A DNA stretch of 16,885 nucleotides from JBHHYR01 sp046757585 (GTDB lineage Bacteria > Desulfobacterota > Binatia > HRBIN30). Numbering within the stretch: position 1 is the first letter of the stretch; each line of letters starts with the position of its first letter. The notes beneath the pieces are model-generated. The model made no database searches, was not told the origin of the DNA, and saw nothing but the letters and a program-made list of their open reading frames with translations. Of the stretch, positions 7,110 through 13,950 are shown piece after piece. The DNA lies in assembly GCA_046757585.1 (NCBI GenBank), contig JBHHYR010000068.1, forward strand, positions 1 to 16,885, read 5' to 3'. A program made the position numbers and the translations under genes.

Positions 7110-8900
7110 ATGAGTGACGACACACTGCGCATTGCGAACTGCAGTGGCTTCTACGGCGACCGGCTCTGCGCCGCCCGGGAGATGGTCGAGGGCGGCCCCA
7201 TCGATGTGCTGACGGGCGATTACCTCGCCGAGCTCACGATGATGATCCTGTGCAGGGACCGGATGAAGAATCCCCAACTCGGGTTCGCCCGCACGTTCCT
7301 GCGGCAGATGGAAGAGGTGCTGGAGACGTGCATCGAACGCCAGATCAAGGTTGTCGCCAACGCGGGAGGACTGAATCCGGCTGGTCTCGCTGCAGAGATG
7401 GAAAAGCTTGCCGCACGCCGCGGCATCAGGGCGACGATCGCGTACCTCGAAGGTGATGACCTGCTCAGCAGACTACCCGAGCTTCAACGGCAGGGTGTGG
7501 AACTCCGCCATATGGACAGAGGGACTCCGCTGTCGTCCCTCACCACACAGATCTTGACCGCAAACGCGTACCTCGGAGCGTGGGGCATCGTTGAGGCATT
7601 GCGCCGCGGTGCCGACGTGGTGATCTGCCCGCGCGTCACGGACGCCGCCCTCACGCTGGGGCCGGCAGCCTGGAAGTTCGGATGGGCACCGAACGACTGG
7701 GACCGGTTGGCGGCGGGCGTCGTCGCCGGACACATCATCGAGTGTGGCGCACAGTGCACCGGCGGCAATTACTCTTTCTTCAAGGAAGTCCCCGGCATCG
7801 AGCGTGTCGGCTTCCCTATCGTGGAGATGCACCACGATGGCACCTTCGTAATCACCAAACACCCCGGCACCGGGGGCCTGGTATCCCGCGGCACTGTGAC
7901 CGCCCAGCTGCTCTACGAGATTCGGGGACCGCGCTACCTCAACCCGGATGTGACCGCCCGCTTTGATTCCATCCACCTGCAACAGGAGGGGGCCGACCGC
8001 GTCCGCGTCACCGGCGTAAAGGGTGAGCCACCTCCCGCTACAACCAAGGTCTGCATCAACTACGTTGGGGGCTACAAGAATTCGATGACCTTTGTGCTCA
8101 CCGGGCTGGACATCGCCGACAAAGCGCGTGTCGCCGAGCACACGCTGTGGACGCTCCTTGGGGGGAAAGAAAAGCTGGCGGAGACGAGCGTACACCTGAC
8201 GCGCTCGGACCGCCCGGACCCACACTCGAATGACGATGCCTTCGCCTACCTTCGGGTGGTTGTGAAGGATCAGGATGCTGCGCGCGTGGGGCGGGCTTTC
8301 AGCAACAAGGCCGTGGAAATGGCACTGGCGAGCTATCCTGGCTTTTTTATTACCTCACCGCCAACCGACGCGTCCCCGTATGGTGTGTACTGGCCAGCAC
8401 TGATCCCGTCTGCACTTCTCGAGCAGCGCGTGATCATCAACGGCGAGTGTACTCGCGTTCCGTCTGCGCCACCGCAACCGGCCACACACGCGGTGAAGAT
8501 TCGGGCTCCCCGGCTCCCATCCATCTCCACCGGCCCCACGCAGCGCCGCCCGCTCGGAACGATCTGCGGCGCCCGTTCGGGGGACAAAGGCGGCAACGCA
8601 AACGTCGGTATCTGGACAAAACACGCCGCAGCATATTCCTGGCTCGAACGGTACCTGACGGTGGACAAGTTCCGGGAGATTGTTCCAGACGCTGCACCCC
8701 TTGCGATCGAGCGCTATCCGTTGCCAAACCTGCTCAGCCTCAACTTCGTCATCACGGGTTTGCTGGGCGACGGCGTCGCCGCCTCCACGCGCAGCGACCC
8801 ACAGGCAAAGAGCTTCGGCGAGTATTTGCGGGCGAAGGTCGTTGACATTCCGCGGGCGCTACTCCCGGCATCAGCCGGATCGCAGACTGACGACGTTTGA
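7110..8900 (+). CDS. AtuA-like protein (DUF1446 / acyclic terpene utilisation AtuA family)
   Basis: A 596-residue protein, full length for the AtuA family. The N-terminal domain starts IANCSGFYGDR and carries GDYLAELTMMIL and VANAGGLNPAGLA, both characteristic. DVVICPRVTDAALTLGPAAW follows around residue 170. A linker near 440-480 leads to the small C-terminal AtuA-like domain with GARSGDKGGNANVGIW beginning near 487. AtuA is encoded in the acyclic terpene utilisation cluster of Pseudomonas, and DUF1446 genes recur next to acyl-CoA carboxylases. As far as I know its biochemical role is not firmly established. AGGA lies a few bases before the ATG, and the gene starts two bases after the hydratase stop. 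Its presence is the main reason to think of an Atu-type rather than a pure leucine pathway. Family certain, function unknown. Confidence 0.92.
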   Translation: MSDDTLRIANCSGFYGDRLCAAREMVEGGPIDVLTGDYLAELTMMILCRDRMKNPQLGFARTFLRQMEEVLETCIERQIKVVANAGGLNPAGLAAEMEKLAARRGIRATIAYLEGDDLLSRLPELQRQGVELRHMDRGTPLSSLTTQILTANAYLGAWGIVEALRRGADVVICPRVTDAALTLGPAAWKFGWAPNDWDRLAAGVVAGHIIECGAQCTGGNYSFFKEVPGIERVGFPIVEMHHDGTFVITKHPGTGGLVSRGTVTAQLLYEIRGPRYLNPDVTARFDSIHLQQEGADRVRVTGVKGEPPPATTKVCINYVGGYKNSMTFVLTGLDIADKARVAEHTLWTLLGGKEKLAETSVHLTRSDRPDPHSNDDAFAYLRVVVKDQDAARVGRAFSNKAVEMALASYPGFFITSPPTDASPYGVYWPALIPSALLEQRVIINGECTRVPSAPPQPATHAVKIRAPRLPSISTGPTQRRPLGTICGARSGDKGGNANVGIWTKHAAAYSWLERYLTVDKFREIVPDAAPLAIERYPLPNLLSLNFVITGLLGDGVAASTRSDPQAKSFGEYLRAKVVDIPRALLPASAGSQTDDV

Positions 8901-8918
8901 CCTCCGGGGCAGAGAACC

Positions 8919-8934
8919 CTATCTTCTGAGATAG
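8919..8934 (+). other. Small hairpin between the atuA-like gene and the next gene
   Basis: CTATCT (8919-8924) and AGATAG (8929-8934) form a perfect six-pair stem with a TCTG loop, 18 bases after the atuA-like stop. There is no T-tract, so a Rho-independent terminator is not supported. It could be an RNA-stability or attenuation element. Confidence 0.3.
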
Positions 8935-8952
8935 CACAAGGGAGAGGGAAGA

Positions 8953-9156
8953 ATGGTGCGTTTTTTCTGTGATCGTTGCGACACGGAGGTCGAGACCCAG
9001 CAGGATCTCACCGCCTTCACGAGCGAGGTGGGCGATGGCGTCCTGTCCTCGTGGCGGAGCCGCCGAGAGCTGTGCCAGAAGTGCTTGGAAGAAGCCAAGG
9101 AAATGATGGCAAAGTTCTTTACCAAGCCCACCGCGAATCGCCGGCGGACTGCGTAA
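8953..9156 (+). CDS. Small four-cysteine (zinc-binding-like) protein
   Basis: A 67-residue protein with paired cysteines C6-x-x-C9 near the start (FFCDRCD) and C41-x-x-C44 near the middle (LCQKCLEEA), the layout of a small treble-clef or zinc-ribbon protein that probably binds one metal ion. The C-terminus is basic (NRRRTA). The ATG follows a purine-rich GGGAGAGGGAAG that serves as ribosome site, 52 bases after the atuA-like gene and with no evident promoter, so it may be the tail of the same operon. I do not recognise a named family. The cysteine spacing and good ribosome site support a real gene. Confidence 0.68.
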   Translation: MVRFFCDRCDTEVETQQDLTAFTSEVGDGVLSSWRSRRELCQKCLEEAKEMMAKFFTKPTANRRRTA

Positions 9157-9190
9157 GAGCAGGCGCACGGGCGAGAAGTTCGTCTGTATT

Positions 9191-9628
9191 ATGGTCCGAC
9201 AAGCAACCCCTGAGGAAGCCCACAAGCTATTGGGAGAAGGCTACAGGTACATAGACGTCCGCACCGAGGCCGAGTTTGCAAACGGCCACCCGGCAACGGC
9301 GGTCAACATTCCCGTTGCATTGCCGGACCCGGCGACTCGGCGAATGGCCATGAACAACGACTTTCTGGCAATCGTGAACGCGCATTTTCCGAAAGACGCG
9401 AAGATCGTCGTTGGTTGCCAGACGGGTGGACGCTCACAGCGTGCGGCGCAGCTCCTAGCCAGTGCCGGTTACGCGAACGTCGTCAACATGCAAGGCGGGT
9501 TCGGCGGGCTCCGCGATCAAACCGGCAAGACGGTGATTTCTGGCTGGAGCGAATGCAATCTGCCGATCTGCACTGACTGCGCGCCGGAGAATTCACATGC
9601 GGCGTTGCGTGCCGTCGTGTTGAAGTAA
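9191..9628 (+). CDS. Single-domain rhodanese-like sulfurtransferase
   Basis: A 145-residue rhodanese domain. YIDVRTEAEFANGHPATAVNIP (split here by family position) contains the usual D-V-R, E-F and G-H-x-x-x-A-x-N-I-P elements. The active-site loop is CQTGGRS with the persulfide-forming cysteine at C76 and the loop arginine at R81, and NMQGGFGGL follows as in most single-domain rhodaneses. Such proteins move sulfane sulfur between thiols and acceptors in the cytoplasm. An unusual C-terminal tail has three more cysteines (C122, C127, C130 in ECNLPICTDC). The start ATG at 9191 lacks a clear ribosome site. The gene lies 34 bases after the small cysteine protein and two genes before a glyoxalase II/persulfide dioxygenase-like hydrolase, a pairing often linked to persulfide metabolism. 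Confidence 0.88.
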   Translation: MVRQATPEEAHKLLGEGYRYIDVRTEAEFANGHPATAVNIPVALPDPATRRMAMNNDFLAIVNAHFPKDAKIVVGCQTGGRSQRAAQLLASAGYANVVNMQGGFGGLRDQTGKTVISGWSECNLPICTDCAPENSHAALRAVVLK

Positions 9629-9641
9629 GTCTACCTCGCTG

Positions 9642-10259
9642 ATGCCGATTCGCATCACGCGCGTCTATACGCGCTCCGGGGACAAAGGAGACACAGCCCT
9701 GGTGGGCGGCAAACGGGTTCCGAAAGATGCCTTGCGCCTCGAAGCCTACGGGACGGTCGACGAACTGAACGCGATCGTGGGGCTGGCCGTGGTGTTCAAC
9801 GCCGAGATGGCTGCGAGCTCCAGACGTGACCGTCTCGAAGAGATGCTGCGGCAGCTGCAAAACCAGTTATTCGACCTTGGGAGTGAGCTCGCCACCCCGC
9901 CGGATGCGTTTCGCGAAGGGATGTTTCGCGTTGGAGCCGAAGAGGTGACGGCCCTGGAGGGCCTGATGGACGACTGCCAGCGAGATCTCGCGCCGCTCAA
10001 ATCGTTCGTTCTGCCCGGTGGGGGCCGCGTGAGTGCCTTCTTGCACCAATGCCGCACCGTCTGCCGTCGCGCGGAGCGGGTCGTCAGGCGGCTGGCGCGC
10101 GAAGAAGACCTCGGGCCATGGCCACTGCGCTACCTCAACCGGTTGAGTGATCTGTTTTTTGTGTTGTCACGCTGGATGGCGCAGGAAAGCGGCGAGCCGG
10201 AACACCTGTGGGAGCGCGGGCTACGGCTCTCCAAGCCCCGGCAACGGGGGAAGGGATAG
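9642..10259 (+). CDS. PduO-type cob(I)alamin adenosyltransferase
   Basis: A 205-residue ATP:cob(I)alamin adenosyltransferase, which makes adenosylcobalamin from cob(I)alamin and ATP. The ATP-binding N-terminus is visible as TRSGDKGDTAL (residues 10-20). EAYGTVDELNA (34-44), SFVLPGG (121-127), CRTVCRRAERVV (137-148) and YLNRLSDLFFVLSRW (164-178) are the standard conserved blocks of the trimeric PduO/MMAB family. A basic tail (KPRQRGKG) ends the protein. It starts 13 bases after the rhodanese stop and is followed four bases later by the hydrolase start, so the three are probably one transcript. Adenosylcobalamin would serve a mutase not seen in the window, for instance methylmalonyl-CoA mutase handling propionyl-CoA from branched acids. 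Confidence 0.94.
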   Translation: MPIRITRVYTRSGDKGDTALVGGKRVPKDALRLEAYGTVDELNAIVGLAVVFNAEMAASSRRDRLEEMLRQLQNQLFDLGSELATPPDAFREGMFRVGAEEVTALEGLMDDCQRDLAPLKSFVLPGGGRVSAFLHQCRTVCRRAERVVRRLAREEDLGPWPLRYLNRLSDLFFVLSRWMAQESGEPEHLWERGLRLSKPRQRGKG

Positions 10260-10263
10260 ATCG

Positions 10264-10944
10264 ATGCAGCCGGTGTACCTCAAACAGTTGGAACTCGGTC
10301 CTATGCAGAACTTCGTCTATGTCGTCGCCGATCCCCTTACCCACGAGGCAGCTGTCGTCGACGCCGCATGGGATATCGATCGCATCGTACAGCTTCTAGA
10401 AGAGGACGACCTCAAGCTAACGGCAGCCCTGATCACGCATTTCCATCCGGACCACCTGGGCGGTGATCTCATGGGGCATCACATACCTGGCGCAGCGGAG
10501 TTACTGGAACGCAACCAGAAGATCAAAGTCTACGTCCATAAATCGGAAGCCGATTTCGTCGCTCAAATTGCCGGCCTTTCACGCTCGGATGTGGTGCGCA
10601 CGGAGGAGGCCCTTGAGCTGAAGATCGGCGCGTTGCGCGTGCGCCTCGTGCACACACCGGGCCACACGCCCGGTTCCCAATGTTTTCTGGTTGACGGGCG
10701 CCTCATCTCGGGTGACACCTTGTTCATCGGTTCCTGCGGGCGGGTCGACCTCCCCGGCAGCGACCCAGCACAGATGTACGAGAGCCTCGTCAACAAGCTC
10801 AGGCGATTGCCAGAGGACACTGTGCTATACCCAGGACACAACTACGCTGGTCGCCCGACTTCCACGATCGGCGAAGAAAAGCGACGGAACATGTTCCTGC
10901 GGTTCAACCGGCTCGAGGACTTCCTGGCGATGATGGGATATTGA
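10264..10944 (+). CDS. Metallo-beta-lactamase-fold hydrolase (glyoxalase II / persulfide dioxygenase-like)
   Basis: A 226-residue MBL-fold protein. The start is ATG 10264, preceded by GGGGGAAGGG; a longer reading from 10147 overlaps the adenosyltransferase and is rejected. Metal ligands are visible: THFHPDH (H59, H61, D63, H64), H134 in TPGHTPGS, D151 in SGDTLF and H192 in YPGHNY. GSCGRVDLPGSDP after the metal aspartate resembles the loop of glyoxalase II-like and ETHE1-like enzymes. The Cys-Gly-Arg plus Asp in this loop would fit a persulfide dioxygenase, but the sequence alone does not separate this from a thioesterase. The nearby rhodanese favours sulfur chemistry. The protein is shorter than classical glyoxalase II, lacking its C-terminal helical domain. 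Confidence 0.9.
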   Translation: MQPVYLKQLELGPMQNFVYVVADPLTHEAAVVDAAWDIDRIVQLLEEDDLKLTAALITHFHPDHLGGDLMGHHIPGAAELLERNQKIKVYVHKSEADFVAQIAGLSRSDVVRTEEALELKIGALRVRLVHTPGHTPGSQCFLVDGRLISGDTLFIGSCGRVDLPGSDPAQMYESLVNKLRRLPEDTVLYPGHNYAGRPTSTIGEEKRRNMFLRFNRLEDFLAMMGY

Positions 10945-11248
10945 CTGCTGGTGATCCCGTTCGTGTCGTTGCATCCTTGAGCCCACCCCCGCCGCAAGGA
11001 GATGAAGCTGAGCGAGATGACGGCAGGCGGCTCGCGGGTCTGCGCGCCCGAATGGCCGCCCGGACCCGCGCTGACTGGCGCCCCGGCATCCTTTCTTGCC
11101 GTGCCCAGCGCAGATCGCCGTGGCGCTCGGCACCAGGTTGGCGGGGTACCTCGTCCTGCAAACCCGTTCCAGCTGGGATGCAAACCAACGGGCGCGGATT
11201 GTGCCTTGACTTCCACCAGCAGATTGGATGACGTGACAACTCGCTGGC
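10945..11248. other. 304-bp gap without a convincing gene
   Basis: Lies between the hydrolase and the transporter. AAGGAG at 10996-11001 directly abuts an ATG at 11002, which opens an 85-codon frame rich in Pro/Arg with no family look and overlapping the next gene. A shorter frame ends in coding-like codons near 11090-11210 but lacks a credible start. No promoter or terminator was seen. It may be decayed coding sequence. Confidence 0.45.
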
Positions 11249-12637
11249 ATGGAGGGTGATCCGCCGTCATACGTGTGGGCTGCTGAGGACGCCGCCAGGG
11301 TTCAGCAACGACGTTCTGCCCTCAGTCATGCCATTTGGGCGCTCGCGTGGCCCGTCATCGTTTCTCTCCTTCTGCAATCGCTCGTCAGTCTGATTGACGT
11401 GCTGATGGTAGGGCGGCTGGGCGCCGCGGCGGTTGCCGCTGTCGGGATCGGCGCACAGATCCTGTCGGCCGTCGGGGTGGTGATGGCCGCCGTGGGAACC
11501 GGGACCCTGGCGCTAGTGGCCCGCTACGTCGGCGCACAGCAGCCGCACGAGGCGGAAGACGTGCTCGGCCAGTCCATCACCGCGGCATTCGGCCTCTCAC
11601 TGGTGGTCATCGCACCGGTTCTTGCCTTCGCGATGCCACTGGTACAGCTGTTCGGCGTCGCGCCACCCGTCGTTGTGCAAGGCACACTTTACGTGCGCCT
11701 TGTCATGGCGGCAATCCCCCAGGCGGCGGTGCTTTTCGTCATCGGCTCTGCCTTGCGTGGAGCGGGGGACACGCGCACGCCCCTGATCATCGGCGCCGTC
11801 GTCAATCTGATCAATGTCGTTGCCGACTACGTATTGATCTTCGGGAAGCTTGGTTTTCCAGCCCTCGGCGTAGCCGGCTCAGCGTTGGGAACGACCATCG
11901 CATTCACCACGGGCACGGGCGTCGGGCTGGTTTGGCTCGCGAGCGGTCGCCTCCGGCTGCACCTAACGTCCCACCACTTTCCGCCTCAGTGGCGCATCAT
12001 CCGGCGGCTTCTTACGATCGGCTATCCTGTCGCTGCCGAGCAGGTGCTGATGCAGGTGGGGTTTTTTCTGTACCTGACCTTTGCTGCCCGCTACGGGACG
12101 AGCGCCGTGGCAGCTTATGTCATCGGGGTCCGAATCCTCGCCTTGTCGTTCCTTCCCGGCTTCGGCTTCGGCGCAGCCGCGGCGGCACTGGTGGGCCAGA
12201 ACCTCGGCGCCGGTAAGCCAGACCTCGCCGAACGGAGCGGCTGGGAATCGAACCGACTCGCTATGTACCTGATGACCACGTGTGGTGTAGTTCTCTTCAT
12301 CGCCGCTCGCCCGATCGCGACACTTTTCGTTGCTGACGCCAGCGTGGTGATTGACGCGGTCTCCTTCATTCGCATACTTGCCGCCGCGCAGCCGCTGATG
12401 GCTTTGGACTTTACCCTCGGCGGTGCGCTGCGCGGGGCGGGAGATACGCGTTTTCCGCTCGTGGCGATGCTGATCGGATTCTACGGGTGCCGGCTTACGT
12501 TCGCGTATCTCGCTGCGGCCCTCCTGCACCTCAGTCTGACGTGGCTTTGGTTTGCATTAATGGGGGACTACCTCGCGCGAGCGGCCCTGAAGGCATGGCG
12601 ATTCCAGAGCGGTAGCTGGAAGCACATTGCGGTGTAG
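11249..12637 (+). CDS. MATE-family multidrug/toxin extrusion transporter
   Basis: A 462-residue integral inner-membrane protein with about twelve hydrophobic segments. It would export cationic or toxic compounds using a sodium or proton gradient. The MATE signature is seen twice, as expected for its internal two-fold repeat: ALRGAGDTR at residues 168-176 in the first half and again at 393-401 in the second. ALAWPVIVSLLLQSLVSLID (residues 31-50) is the first helix, with MVGRLGAAAVAAVGIG following, also typical. GQNLGAGKPDLA in the second half is a further match. The start ATG at 11249 has a poor ribosome site, so the true start could differ by some residues. No substrate can be read from the sequence. 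It stands alone between a noncoding gap and a gene with its own promoter. Confidence 0.94.
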   Translation: MEGDPPSYVWAAEDAARVQQRRSALSHAIWALAWPVIVSLLLQSLVSLIDVLMVGRLGAAAVAAVGIGAQILSAVGVVMAAVGTGTLALVARYVGAQQPHEAEDVLGQSITAAFGLSLVVIAPVLAFAMPLVQLFGVAPPVVVQGTLYVRLVMAAIPQAAVLFVIGSALRGAGDTRTPLIIGAVVNLINVVADYVLIFGKLGFPALGVAGSALGTTIAFTTGTGVGLVWLASGRLRLHLTSHHFPPQWRIIRRLLTIGYPVAAEQVLMQVGFFLYLTFAARYGTSAVAAYVIGVRILALSFLPGFGFGAAAAALVGQNLGAGKPDLAERSGWESNRLAMYLMTTCGVVLFIAARPIATLFVADASVVIDAVSFIRILAAAQPLMALDFTLGGALRGAGDTRFPLVAMLIGFYGCRLTFAYLAAALLHLSLTWLWFALMGDYLARAALKAWRFQSGSWKHIAV

Positions 12638-12706
12638 TGGCCGGCTCCGGTGTCGCTCGTAGGGCGCTGAAAAGACGAAGTAAAGATGGGGCAGGGAAAA
12701 TTGCGC

Positions 12707-12735
12707 TTGACGAGACCCGTCTCCTACCTTAGGCT
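12707..12735 (+). promoter_or_regulatory. Sigma-70-like promoter of the secreted-protein gene
   Basis: TTGACG (12707-12712) and TAGGCT (12730-12735) are 17 bases apart, the ideal spacing. The transcription start would lie about 20 bases before the ATG at 12763. A perfect inverted repeat GAGAC-CC-GTCTC (12712-12723) fills the start of the spacer. CCCGTCT at 12716-12722 is repeated in inverse as AGACGGG at 12746-12752, flanking the -10, so a repressor or a structured leader is possible. Confidence 0.5.
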
Positions 12736-12762
12736 CGCATCGTATAGACGGGAGACGTTGCG

Positions 12763-13428
12763 ATGCTACGAGCAGGGCTTCTCATTCTGACTGTGGCAAC
12801 TCTGTTCGCCGCCGGCGTGTCGGGCGCGGCCTTCGGCGACGTTCGCAGACAAACGACGGTCCGCCGACCCGACATCGTCGAAGTCGGCCAGCCCTTTTCC
12901 ATAAGCCCGGCGACCCTGCATCGTGAAACCCACAAGATCAGGGCATTGAGCGAATATGTCCATCTCTATGGCCTTCCGGACTATGCAGAGGTTCAGGAAA
13001 TCGAGCCCGAGTGGCCGTGGGAATCCTTCGAGGTACGGCTGTATTACATGCAGCGTAACCTCGAAACGGATTTTGGGCACGTGTTCGTATCCTCTGCGAT
13101 GCCTAACTTCGGCGTGCTGAAGTTTCGAGGCGATATTCCCCCTGACAAGCGCCACCAGATCGATGTCATCCTCGCTGCGCGACACGGGCAGCCACCTTCG
13201 CCGCCTGCCGAAGCGCCTGTAGTCGCGGCTGCACAGCAGGAAGACGCGGGCGGTATAATAGGCGAAGCACTGGTTGCCCGGCTCGAAGCCGCAGCCGAAC
13301 GTGCGGCTCAGGCGGCGGATCGTGCTGCGGAGCAAAGTGAAGCGGCGGTGCGGGCGGCTGATCGGACAGTCAGGATCGTCGAAAAAATGGAACAGAGCGT
13401 CACAGCGGCTGCTCCTGCACCTCAGTAG
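12763..13428 (+). CDS. Secreted protein of unknown function with Ala-rich C-terminal helix
   Basis: A 221-residue protein with a clear export signal: LLILTVATLFAAGVSG is a hydrophobic core after a short basic start, with likely cleavage near residue 22-25. A compact middle part (about 55-135) contains LPDYAEVQEIEPEWPWESF, then RLYYMQRNLETDFGHVFVS and FGVLKFRGDIPPDKRHQI. Spacing and aromatic content look like a conserved globular domain. A Pro/Ala linker (about 142-160) leads to an Ala/Glu/Arg-rich helix (165-212) that could form a coiled coil. The ATG follows GGGAG at 12750-12754 with an eight-base spacer, and its own promoter lies upstream. I do not recognise a named family. It is probably periplasmic or surface-associated. 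Confidence 0.82.
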   Translation: MLRAGLLILTVATLFAAGVSGAAFGDVRRQTTVRRPDIVEVGQPFSISPATLHRETHKIRALSEYVHLYGLPDYAEVQEIEPEWPWESFEVRLYYMQRNLETDFGHVFVSSAMPNFGVLKFRGDIPPDKRHQIDVILAARHGQPPSPPAEAPVVAAAQQEDAGGIIGEALVARLEAAAERAAQAADRAAEQSEAAVRAADRTVRIVEKMEQSVTAAAPAPQ

Positions 13429-13533
13429 ACCTTCTTCTGCTCGCTACTGCCACCCACATACTTTCTTTGTGGCCGCCTCCAGCCCCCGTAGCTCGGCACC
13501 ACACAGCTGGCCATTCCCACCGCGGCGCTCTAT

Positions 13534-13551
13534 ACGTACCGGACGTACCGG
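13534..13551. repeat. Two head-to-tail copies of a 9-bp unit
   Basis: ACGTACCGG occurs at 13534-13542 and immediately again at 13543-13551, in the gap upstream of the zinc-ribbon gene. With only two copies it may be a protein-binding site or chance. The rest of the gap from 13429 to 13665 shows no gene and no convincing promoter. Confidence 0.6.
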
Positions 13552-13665
13552 GTTCGTTCTAGACTGCTCTGTCCCCCCGTTGGCGGGCACGGAAACTCTG
13601 CGCGAGGCCCGTTAGCCGCCCGACTGGCACTGTCGTTGCATAGCACGCGGTAGCGGAGGGTTGTT

Positions 13666-13827
13666 ATGGAAATCACAAGTAGCAGTGACCTGCGTACCGC
13701 TCCAACGGCCCATAGGTGCCTGGCCTGTGCCAGTGCGTTTACCACAGGAGGATACCTGTGCACGCTGTGCGAGTCGCGTAGGCTCTACACAATGTGGTAT
13801 GCGGAGTTCTTCTGGGATGAGGCTTGA
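13666..13827 (+). CDS. 53-residue zinc-ribbon-like protein
   Basis: A short open frame of 53 codons with a good ribosome site, GGAGGG at 13655-13660, five bases before the ATG. It encodes two cysteine pairs: C18-x-x-C21 (RCLACA) and C32-x-x-C35 (LCTLC), separated by ten residues. That is the layout of a rubredoxin-like or zinc-ribbon knuckle pair binding one zinc. An aromatic/acidic tail (YTMWYAEFFWDEA) follows. No named family is recognised. An overlapping frame from 13661 has no such features and is probably spurious. It lies 123 bases before the double-HTH gene on the same strand, so the two may be co-transcribed. Real-gene evidence is the ribosome site plus the cysteine pattern. Confidence 0.62.
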   Translation: MEITSSSDLRTAPTAHRCLACASAFTTGGYLCTLCESRRLYTMWYAEFFWDEA

Positions 13828-13904
13828 GGTATGGCCTAATCTCATTCTCCGCGAGGTTCAGATCAGTACCGCCGAGTTGCCCACAGCCTCCCAGAGGAGT
13901 ATAA

Positions 13905-13916
13905 ATGGGATGCTGA
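13905..13916 (+). other. Three-codon mini-ORF with a ribosome site upstream of the double-HTH gene
   Basis: AGAGGAG at 13893-13899 precedes ATG 13905, which reads Met-Gly-Cys-stop. It lies 34 bases before the main start. It could be a leader that affects translation of the next gene, or chance in purine-rich DNA. Confidence 0.25.
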
Positions 13917-13950
13917 GGAGAGGGGGAGAACAGGGGGAGGAGCGGTACGT

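Noticed and set aside
10147..10263. Longer N-terminus for the MBL hydrolase
   Set aside because: It overlaps the adenosyltransferase C-terminus. The fold begins at MQPVYLKQLELG, and the ribosome site sits just before ATG 10264.
11002..11259. 85-codon + strand frame with AAGGAG directly before its ATG
   Set aside because: There is no spacing between the ribosome site and the ATG, the composition is Pro/Arg/Ala-rich without a domain, and the frame overlaps the transporter start.
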